Assembly (NCBI GenBank): GCA_029210625.1
Contig: JARGFU010000010.1
Location: forward strand, 62,001 to 126,000
Origin: Deltaproteobacteria bacterium
Lineage (GTDB): Bacteria > Myxococcota > Myxococcia > SLRQ01
Direction of reading: 5' to 3'
DNA length: 64,000 nt
Of this stretch, positions 25,955 to 33,003 are shown one piece after another. The first letter of the stretch is position 1. Each line of letters opens with the position of its first letter. The notes under the pieces are model-generated. The model saw nothing but the letters and a program-made list of their open reading frames with translations. It did not search any database and had not been told where the DNA came from. Position numbers and translations under genes: made by a program.

Positions 25955-28900
25955 GGCAGGCGGTAGTGGAGGGAGAGCTCCACGTAGTCGGTCATCAGCC
26001 AGGCGTCGGTGGTGCCGCCCTGGCCCTCCGGGACGGTCCGCAGCGCCACCGTTCCGTCGGTGAAGTGCTGCCGCACGGCGGTATCGCCGGTCACCGAGAA
26101 GGTGAGGGTCGCCGGGCTGGTCGGGGTCGCGGGATCGGAGCTCCGGGGCACCCAGGCCTGCTGGCGGACGTCCCAGACCTCGAGGGAGATCCCCGGCAGG
26201 CTCGCGCCCGCGCCGTCCTCGCCGAGGCCACCGCCGATCACCGTCCCGGAGAGCGAGACGAAGGAGGCGCCGGTGCCGGCGCGTGCCTCCCGGACGGCGA
26301 AGCTCGCCAGGTGGCTCGGTCGCTGGCCCGCCCGGCTCGGCAGGGTCCAGGTCTCCAGGGGCCCACCACCCTGCGAGGCGACGGTCATCACCGTCTCCCC
26401 TCGGACCTCGTCGTGCACCGCCGCGACGTTCCCGAGGATCGTGGGCTGGTTCAGGACCGAGAGGGGCTGCCAGTTCCCGGTCTCGAAGCTCCAGGGCTGG
26501 GAGGGGGCCGGCCATCCGCCCAGGAGGAGGGCGCGGCGGGCGGCCCGGTCGGTGACGAGCTGCCAGCTCCAGTCGTGGCCCGGCGCGTTGGTCGTGAGGA
26601 TCTGGCTCCAGCTGCTCCCGTCCCAGGCCCAGGTCTCATCCGTCGGCGTGTTGTTCCAGTCGGTGGCGCCGAAGATGATCACCTGCTGCAGGACCGGATC
26701 CCAACCCAGCGTCGCACCTTGAGAGGCGACGCCCGAGCCGCCGGGGACGCGCTGGCTCCAGTCCCCGCCGTCGAAGACCCAGGTCTCGTCGAAGGAGGTC
26801 CCGGCGATGAGGACCACCTCGCCCGCGACCTCGTCGTAGGCCATCCCGGTGTTGTTGAAGTTCACCGGGTTGGTGGTGAGCTCGGGCGAGCTCCAGTTCG
26901 CGCCGTCCCAGGTCCAGATGTCGGAGGTCGCGGGCATCCCCTGGTGGCCGCCGAAGAGGAGGAGCTGCTGCCGGGCGGCGTCGTAGACCAGCTCGGCGTC
27001 GGCCCGCGGCGGGGGCGAGCTGGCCGGGTAGGCCTGGCTCCACGCCGTGCCGTCCCAGCGCCAGGTCTCGTTCAGGTAGGTGCCGAGCGAGTCGATCCCT
27101 CCGAAGAGGATGACCTCCTGCCGGGCGGCGTCGTAGGCGAGGTTGTAGCTGTAGTAGCCGTCCCGGACGGGGGCCGCGCTCGAGCCGAGCCGGCGCCACT
27201 GGGAGCCCGAGAGCCGCCAGGTGTCGTCCCGATCGGCCTCGCCGTCGTAGCCGCCGCTCAGGATGATGCTCTTGCCGTCCCAGGAGGCGGCCGCGTATTC
27301 GAGGGTCGTGGGGTTGCCGGCCAGGAGGGGGCTCCAGGCCGCGCCGTTCCACTCCCAGGCGTCCCCGAGGAGGAACCAGCCGGCGTCCTCGCCACCGAAG
27401 ACGAGGGTCGTGCCGCGCACCGGATCCCAGGCCATGCCGTGACGGGAGCGCGCGGAGGGGCCGGGGGCGGGGTTGGGCGCGAGCCAGTCGACGCCGTTCC
27501 ACTCGAAGACCGTGGAGGTCCCGGTGAAGGTCTCGTCCTGCCCGCCGAAGACCACGACGCGGCTCCGCGCCCAGTCGGTGGCCATGGTGTGGTAGCGGCG
27601 AGCCGGCCCCGGGGTCGCGGGGGTGATCTCCTGCCACTCGACGCCGGTCCACTCCCAGAGGTCCGAGGCCAGCTCGCTGGTGCCGGACGGCAGGTAGCGG
27701 CGGCCGCCGTGGATCAGGACCTTGCCGCGCACCGGATCGAAGGCGGCGGTGTGGCCGTACCGTGGTGGAGGGGAGACGGCCGGCTGGAACTCTCGCCACC
27801 GCTCGCCGTCCCACTCCCAGGTGTCGTCCAGGGTGTCCGCGGCGTCTCCGCCGAAGACGACGGTCCGCGCGCGGATCGGATCGTAGGCCATGGCGAAGTA
27901 GGCCCGGGCCGGCGGGCTGAGCGAGGGCGAGCGCCGGGTCCAGCTCACGCCGTCCCACTCCCAGGTCTCGGCCAGCGGCCCGAGCTGATCCCGGCCGCCG
28001 AAGGCCACCACGCGCCGCCGGTTCGAGTCCCAGACCATGGCGTGGGCGTGCCGGGCCGGGAGGCGCGCCCCGGGTGAGCGCAGCTCCCAGGCCGGCGTGG
28101 CGGTCGAGAGCACGCCGGTCCCGTCCGCCGCCTTGAGCTCCGCGTCGCCGTGATCGATCGGGTGCAGGGCGTCCCAGGCGAGCGGCCCCGAGCGATCGTC
28201 GGGCAGGGCGCTGAAGCGGTTGGGGTTCGAGATCGGATCCTGGGGGATCTCGCCGATGAGGGTGGCCGTCCAGATCACGTCGCGCACCCGCGCCGGGTCC
28301 GAGGCGTTGCCGGCCGGATCGACGAAGGTCAGCCAGAGCTCGGGCCGATCGGTGGGGATCAGGGAGAAGGCGGCGATGCTGCCGTCGGCGCCGCTCGGGG
28401 TCCGCCCCATCTCGCCGCCGCTGCCGTCGCCGGCGGTCGAGGTGATCACGGTGCCCGGACCCTCGACCGCGCCGGCGCCTCCGGAGAGCCGCATCCGCAC
28501 GGCGCCGCCGCTGGCCTGAGTGCCCCAGGGCTCGCGCTCGAAGACGATCCGGCCCGGGGTGTCCACGTCGGGCGGCGCGGGCCGGGTCGTGTCCACCTCC
28601 AGCGGGCTCGCGCCCGAGAGCGCGAGGAGCCCGACGTTGCCGACCGTGTCCCGGACCGTGGCGACGAGGGCGTGGGCGCCGTCGAGGGCCTCGGCCGCCG
28701 AGACCGTGAGCGACTGGACGAAGCTCGTGGTCAGCCCGGAGACCGGGGTGAAGAGCTTGCCCGCGGGCCCGAGCCTGACCTCGGGGGTCGCGCCGACCGG
28801 CTCGTCCACCGTGAAGGAGACCCGGGCCTCGCCTCCCTCCCCGAGGGCGGTGACCCTGCCGATCGGGGACGAGGGGGCCGGGAGGAGCTGCAGCTGATCG

Positions 28901-30357
28901 GTGCCGGGAACCAGGCCGGGCGGCGTGAAGTCGAAGATCGTGCTGGTGCTCACGAAGGTGAAGTTCCCCGCCGGATCGACGGCGCGGACCTCGACCGCCA
29001 CCGAGCCCTCCGGCTCGGTGCCGTCCAGCCCGAGGGTGCAGGCGTAGCTGGCCGTCGCCGGCTGCCAGGCGCCGCAGCTCATCGGCGTCCCGGCGACCAG
29101 GACCAGGAGGGAGGCCTCCGGATCGTCGAGGCTCTCCGGGATCCCGAAGGTGACGGTCACCTGTTCGTAGGGGGCCACCGCGCTGTAGCGCGGCCGGTCG
29201 GTGGTGAGGTCCGTGATCGCGGGGGCGATCCCGTCCAGCAGGAGGGGCGCCAGATCGAGCGGGACCATGACGTTGCCGGCCCGGTCGGCGGCGCCTTCGA
29301 GGCGCAGCTGGGTCGGACCGTCGGCGCCCTGCGGGACCGGCAGGCTGAAGGAGGCGATGGAGCCCTCGAGGGGGCTGGCGGTGAAGACGAGCGGGGGACC
29401 ACCGTCGTCGGGCACGGCGCGCAGCGAGGGGGCCTGACCCAGGAGCTCGGAGAAGGCGACCGAGACCCGCACGACGTCACCCGGCCCGGCGACCGTGTGG
29501 CTCACCACGTTCGTGGTCACGGTCGGGATCGTGAAGTCGACGACCAGCTCACCGATGCGCGCATCGCGCAGCACGTTGCCCGCGACGTCCCGGGCGGTGA
29601 GGTGGAGCGTGCGCTCGCCCTCGGGCTCGCTGCCGTCGGGCGTGAGGTGGGCCGTCCAGGTCTGGGCGTCGCTGCCGGCCTCGACGGTCCAGAGATCGGA
29701 GAGGGGCCCGGCGCCGCTCCGGCTCTCGACCGCCGGTGGGGCGGCGAGGGGCTCGGAGAAGACCAGCTCGACGAGGGTCTCGGCGCCGGCCCGCACCTCG
29801 GCGGGGGTCGGAAGCGAGGGCGTCACCCGGGGAGCGGTGAAGTCCAGGAGGATCGTGCCGGCCGAGAGATCCCGGGCGGGCAGCCCCGAGGCGTCGACGA
29901 GGTCGGCCAGCAGGGGGTGGGGGCCGGCTGACTCGCTGCCGTCGGCGACGTGGGAGTAGCGATAGTGCAGCGCGGCGCGATCGGTGCCGCTCTCGTCGAC
30001 CTGCCAGAAGACCTCCCGCCCGCCGCTGGTCTCGAGCCGCACGACGGGGTCCTGCCGCAGCGGCTCGGAGACCTCGAAGTCGATGGTGAAGAGGGTGTCG
30101 AGGGTCCCGCTCGGGGGCGCGATCGCCGGCGTGCCGGTCAGGGCCGGAGGGGTCGTGTCCTCCCGGCCTCGGGGCACGCAGAGCCGGGAGCTCTCGTTGC
30201 AGGACCAGTCGGGGGGACAGTCACTCTCGGTCGCACACCGGATCGCCGAATAGGGCTCTTCCTCCGGGGCCTCGACGGTCGCGTCGAAGCCACAGGCGCC
30301 GAAGAGGAGAGTCGAGGCGAGTGCGCCGAGAACCCGAGGGAGCGACGGCATTCTCAT
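25951..30357 (-). CDS. Kelch-repeat lipoprotein with Ig-like modules
   Basis: 1,468 residues. Signal peptide with a lipobox-like FGAC (Cys22), then a Cys-containing 'CATESDCPPDWSCNESSRLC' spacer common in myxobacterial lipoproteins. Residues about 65-770 hold repeated Ig/cadherin-like units with the motif 'TTPPALTGTPAIAPP', 'DFTAPRVTPSLPTPAEV', 'VDFTIPTVTTNV'. The region from about 780 to 1340 contains many Kelch blades of the form 'ARHAHAMVWDSNRRRVVAFGG ... ETWEWDGVSW'. The C-terminal 120 residues are a separate beta domain. It is likely a surface adhesin or sugar-binding protein. Either of two adjacent Met codons could start it. Confidence 0.85.
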   Translation of the reverse strand: MRMPSLPRVLGALASTLLFGACGFDATVEAPEEEPYSAIRCATESDCPPDWSCNESSRLCVPRGREDTTPPALTGTPAIAPPSGTLDTLFTIDFEVSEPLRQDPVVRLETSGGREVFWQVDESGTDRAALHYRYSHVADGSESAGPHPLLADLVDASGLPARDLSAGTILLDFTAPRVTPSLPTPAEVRAGAETLVELVFSEPLAAPPAVESRSGAGPLSDLWTVEAGSDAQTWTAHLTPDGSEPEGERTLHLTARDVAGNVLRDARIGELVVDFTIPTVTTNVVSHTVAGPGDVVRVSVAFSELLGQAPSLRAVPDDGGPPLVFTASPLEGSIASFSLPVPQGADGPTQLRLEGAADRAGNVMVPLDLAPLLLDGIAPAITDLTTDRPRYSAVAPYEQVTVTFGIPESLDDPEASLLVLVAGTPMSCGAWQPATASYACTLGLDGTEPEGSVAVEVRAVDPAGNFTFVSTSTIFDFTPPGLVPGTDQLQLLPAPSSPIGRVTALGEGGEARVSFTVDEPVGATPEVRLGPAGKLFTPVSGLTTSFVQSLTVSAAEALDGAHALVATVRDTVGNVGLLALSGASPLEVDTTRPAPPDVDTPGRIVFEREPWGTQASGGAVRMRLSGGAGAVEGPGTVITSTAGDGSGGEMGRTPSGADGSIAAFSLIPTDRPELWLTFVDPAGNASDPARVRDVIWTATLIGEIPQDPISNPNRFSALPDDRSGPLAWDALHPIDHGDAELKAADGTGVLSTATPAWELRSPGARLPARHAHAMVWDSNRRRVVAFGGRDQLGPLAETWEWDGVSWTRRSPSLSPPARAYFAMAYDPIRARTVVFGGDAADTLDDTWEWDGERWREFQPAVSPPPRYGHTAAFDPVRGKVLIHGGRRYLPSGTSELASDLWEWTGVEWQEITPATPGPARRYHTMATDWARSRVVVFGGQDETFTGTSTVFEWNGVDWLAPNPAPGPSARSRHGMAWDPVRGTTLVFGGEDAGWFLLGDAWEWNGAAWSPLLAGNPTTLEYAAASWDGKSIILSGGYDGEADRDDTWRLSGSQWRRLGSSAAPVRDGYYSYNLAYDAARQEVILFGGIDSLGTYLNETWRWDGTAWSQAYPASSPPPRADAELVYDAARQQLLLFGGHQGMPATSDIWTWDGANWSSPELTTNPVNFNNTGMAYDEVAGEVVLIAGTSFDETWVFDGGDWSQRVPGGSGVASQGATLGWDPVLQQVIIFGATDWNNTPTDETWAWDGSSWSQILTTNAPGHDWSWQLVTDRAARRALLLGGWPAPSQPWSFETGNWQPLSVLNQPTILGNVAAVHDEVRGETVMTVASQGGGPLETWTLPSRAGQRPSHLASFAVREARAGTGASFVSLSGTVIGGGLGEDGAGASLPGISLEVWDVRQQAWVPRSSDPATPTSPATLTFSVTGDTAVRQHFTDGTVALRTVPEGQGGTTDAWLMTDYVELSLHYRLP

Positions 30358-30364
30358 GGCCGCG

Positions 30365-30370
30365 ATGATA
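30365..30370 (-). promoter_or_regulatory. -10-like TATCAT, near-leaderless start
   Basis: TATCAT on the minus strand ends 7 bases before ATG 30357; the intervening CGCGGCC has no ribosome-binding character. Confidence 0.45.
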
Positions 30371-30419
30371 GCACGCAGTCAGAGCTGGGCTGACCGGGAG
30401 AGTCCGGCGCCGTGGCGCT

Positions 30420-31562
30420 TCAGGCCGCGCTCTGCAGCGCGGGAGCCTCCTCTTCCTCCGGCTCAGGATCTGGCGGGAGCAGGCGCGAGCGAAGCAGCTG
30501 GGTGGCGCGCTCGGCCTCGGCGGTGGGGACCAGCAGCTCGACCGGGACGTAGGGGCCGAAGAAGTTGAGCAGCACCCGGTGGCCGAAGGCCCGGGGGTAG
30601 GCGGGGATGCCCTCCCCCTCGAGGAGGGCGAGGACCGGCAGCACCGCGTAGACCCGGTGCAGGGGCCAGACCCGCGCCACCGCTCCGTGGCGGCGGCGGA
30701 AGGCCCACTCGCCCGCGAGATCCCGGGCGATGAGCACGGCGATCATCACCAGCAGCGATCCGAGGGTGGCGTGGAGCATCGAGGTGGTGTTGCCCACCAC
30801 GTTCGCCGCCAGGTAGGCGCCGAAGAAGAGGAGGCTCGCGAGGGTGCCGCGGGCCATCAGCCGGCCGGCCTCCTCCTCCAGGGGAGTGAGGCCGGCGTTC
30901 GGCAGGGGATGACGCCCGACCCGCAGCCCGGTGGCCGGGAGCGCGTGGCGCCGGGTCTCGAGCCCCCACCAGCCCAGCCAGCCGGTGAAGGCGGCCAGGC
31001 CCAGCGCGATCAGCGGATCGGCGAGGGGCAGGACGCCTGCCCGGGCGAGCTCGAGGGCCTGGACGCCGAAGTCGTGGAGGAGCCAGAGGACGCTCCAGCC
31101 GATGAGCACCGAGAAGCCGTTGCCCAGCCCGTGCCGCTCCACGAGCCAGGTGCCGGCCCAGAGCAGCATCGTCGTGGCCGTCAGGGTGCAGATCACCAGC
31201 AGCCGGAAGCCCCAGCCCGGCTCGGTGACGACCGGGTAGGGGAGCTCCCAGCCGCCGAGGCTCTCGAGGTAGAGGGCGATGCCGTGGGCCTGCAGGGCCG
31301 CCGTGGCCAGGCTGACCCAGCCCACCACCCGCGTGAGCCGGGCGCGGCCGGCCGGCCCGCCCGTGCGAAGCCGGTCCCAGCCCGGCACCAGCGCGGCCAG
31401 GCACTCGACGATCACGTGGGCCGAGATCACCGGCATCAGCCCCACCGCCACGATGCTCACCATCGCGAAGGTCTCGGAGGTGGAGCGGGCGAAGAGGCCG
31501 GCCAGCCCCGTCGCGCCCTCGCCCGCCACGCCCAGGAGCGTCTCCATCGCGGAGAGGTCCAC
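30420..31562 (-). CDS. Shortened SecY-like membrane protein fused to a DUF2007-like domain
   Basis: 380 residues from GTG 31562, the first standard start in the uninterrupted frame. Residues 30-155 align by eye with SecY: LMPVISAHVIVECLAALVP (TM2), GPAGRARLTRVVGWVSLATAALQAHGIA, then LTATTMLLWAGTWLVERHGLGNGFS, the 'lGERGIGNGiS' region. 205-226 (HPLPNAGLTP) matches the SecY 'LPLKVNMAGVIP' loop. After 240 only about two helices remain, so TM7-TM9 appear lost. Residues 295-361 (RVWPLHRVYAVLP...LLEGEGIPAY...PYVPVELLVPTAEAERATQLL) look like DUF2007, a small ligand-type domain. No ribosomal or sec genes are nearby. The true N-terminus lies upstream and is interrupted (next entry). Confidence 0.65.
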   Translation of the reverse strand: MDLSAMETLLGVAGEGATGLAGLFARSTSETFAMVSIVAVGLMPVISAHVIVECLAALVPGWDRLRTGGPAGRARLTRVVGWVSLATAALQAHGIALYLESLGGWELPYPVVTEPGWGFRLLVICTLTATTMLLWAGTWLVERHGLGNGFSVLIGWSVLWLLHDFGVQALELARAGVLPLADPLIALGLAAFTGWLGWWGLETRRHALPATGLRVGRHPLPNAGLTPLEEEAGRLMARGTLASLLFFGAYLAANVVGNTTSMLHATLGSLLVMIAVLIARDLAGEWAFRRRHGAVARVWPLHRVYAVLPVLALLEGEGIPAYPRAFGHRVLLNFFGPYVPVELLVPTAEAERATQLLRSRLLPPDPEPEEEEAPALQSAA

Positions 31563-31685
31563 CCCCGGCAGGGGGACGAGGCTGGCGAGCTCGAGGAAGA
31601 GGGGGAGGCAGAGGGTGACCCCCAGCCGCCGTCAGAGCTCGGAGAGCGACCCCGGCGCGCTGCCCCTGGAGTCCGGCGGCGTCAC
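31563..31685 (-). other. Upstream N-terminal remnant of the SecY-like gene with in-frame TGA at 31632-31634
   Basis: The same frame continues upstream of GTG 31562 as RRLGVTLCLPLFLELASLVP-LPG, which matches SecY TM1 and the 'IPiPGid' motif (E. coli GELKRRLLFVIGALIVF ... FIPIPGID). Immediately before is a TGA, and before that SLSEL, so the stop takes the exact place of Lys/Arg in SecY's ELKRR. CGA to TGA is one transition. A GTG at 31685 is the best upstream start. Either this is a nonsense mutation, a sequence error, or translation begins at an unusual codon. Confidence 0.6.
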
Positions 31686-31719
31686 AGGGGGCTCAGGAGC
31701 GTGCGGTTCATGGTCCGGG

Positions 31720-31795
31720 GACTCTAGATCAGAACTCTCGATTCCCGAACGTCACCGGCGCCGCACTTCTCCAGGGGGTGTTCTGGTCTAGAGTC
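31720..31795. promoter_or_regulatory. Divergent pair of a 16-bp promoter-like element
   Basis: GTTCTGGTCTAGAGTC at 31780-31795 on the plus strand and GTTCTGATCTAGAGTC at 31735-31720 on the minus strand differ at one base. Each contains a TAGAGT -10-like hexamer pointing toward its own gene: the M28 peptidase (plus) and the SecY-like gene (minus). The 44 bases between them have no other feature. Confidence 0.5.
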
Positions 31796-31839
31796 GGACC
31801 TCCCGCCGGAAGGGCGTGCGGGAGGAGGGGACGGACGCG

Positions 31840-33003
31840 ATGCAGAGCACGGCCGAGCGGATGCGGGCGGAGATCGCCGAGGGGCTGGAGGCCGGCCCGC
31901 GGGGCGCCTGCTCCGAGGGTGAGCGCGCCCTGGGGCGCCTGCTGGAGGAGCGCTGGGGCGCCTTCGCCGGAGAGGCGCGCGCCGAGGCCTTCCGCTGCCA
32001 GCCCCACGCCTTCCTGGGCTTCATCCCCTTCGTCTCGCTCCTGACCCTCGCCGCCCTCGCGCTCCTGCCGCGCTGGCCCGCCGCCTCGGCGTCGCTGGCC
32101 GCGGTCTCGCTCCTGGTCACCGTCTTCGAGCTGCTCCTCTACCGGGAGCTGGTCGATCCCCTCTTCCCGACCCGGACCGGCCACAACATCGTCGCGAGGA
32201 TCGCGCCGGCGGGGGAGATCGAGCGGCGGGTCGTGCTCAGCGCGCACCAGGACGCGGCCTACGAGTTCAACCTCTGGTACTGGTTCAAGGGCGCCGGGGT
32301 GGGGGTCAACGTGCTCGGCCTGGGGGCCGCGCCGCTCCACGCCGGGGTCGTCGGTGGCCTGGCCTGGGCCGGCCTGCTCGAGGCGGGGACCCTCTCCACC
32401 CTCGCCTGGGTCGGGGCCCTGCTGGCGCCCTTCGCTGCCCTCCACCTGCTCTTCCACACCTTCCGCGTCGTGCCCGGGGCGATGGACGATCTCGCCGGCC
32501 TGGCCGCCATCACCGCTGCGGCGCGGGAGCTCTCCCGCGAGGGCCTCGAGCACACCGAGCTCCTGCTCCTCGGCTGCTCGGCGGAGGAGTGCGGGCTGCG
32601 CGGCGCCAAGCGCTACGTGGCCGCCCACCGGGAGGAGCTGCTGGCGACGCCGACCCTGAACCTCAACGTGGACGGCGTCTACGACGAGCGCTTCCTGACG
32701 GTGATCACCCGCGAGCTGACCACGGGCGTGCGCCACTCTCCGGCGTTGATCGAGCTGGCGCAGGAGAGCGCCCGGACGCTCGGGCAGCCGATGCGGCCCG
32801 GGATCATCCCCTTCGGGGCCACCGACGCCTCGGCCTTCGGACAGGCGGGCGTCGAGACGGTCTCCCTGCTCTGCCAGGACATCGGCCGGCTGGCGCCCAA
32901 CTACCACACCCGGCTGGACACCCTCGAGCGGGTGCGGCCCGAGGCGCTCACGGTCATGCGCGATCTCCTGATCGAGATGGTGCGCCGCCTCGATCGGCCC
33001 TAG
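31840..33003 (+). CDS. M28-family zinc aminopeptidase with two membrane helices
   Basis: 387 residues. ATG 31840 is chosen because GGGAGGAGGGG lies just upstream, inside a slightly longer GTG-started frame. Two transmembrane helices at about 60-105 (FLGFIPFVSLLTLAALALL, ASLAAVSLLVTVFELLL), then the metallopeptidase domain. The M28 residues are all present: SAHQDA (His, Asp), MDDLAG (bridging Asp), SAEECGLRGAKRY (Glu-Glu), LNVDGV (Asp) and NYHTRLDTLE (His). A hydrophobic insertion of about 60 residues after SAHQDAA adds further membrane-like segments. The family removes N-terminal residues from peptides. Its stop shares the palindrome CTAG with the convergent protease gene. Confidence 0.88.
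   Translation: MQSTAERMRAEIAEGLEAGPRGACSEGERALGRLLEERWGAFAGEARAEAFRCQPHAFLGFIPFVSLLTLAALALLPRWPAASASLAAVSLLVTVFELLLYRELVDPLFPTRTGHNIVARIAPAGEIERRVVLSAHQDAAYEFNLWYWFKGAGVGVNVLGLGAAPLHAGVVGGLAWAGLLEAGTLSTLAWVGALLAPFAALHLLFHTFRVVPGAMDDLAGLAAITAAARELSREGLEHTELLLLGCSAEECGLRGAKRYVAAHREELLATPTLNLNVDGVYDERFLTVITRELTTGVRHSPALIELAQESARTLGQPMRPGIIPFGATDASAFGQAGVETVSLLCQDIGRLAPNYHTRLDTLERVRPEALTVMRDLLIEMVRRLDRP

Noticed and set aside
31632-31634. Selenocysteine at the SecY-like TGA
   Set aside because: The position is Lys/Arg in SecY, no Sec family is involved, and no hairpin of the needed kind is evident downstream.
31684-31711. Nine-codon leader peptide (ATG 31711 to TGA overlapping GTG 31685)
   Set aside because: Coupling GTGA is neat but the peptide has no control feature; too short to support as a gene.
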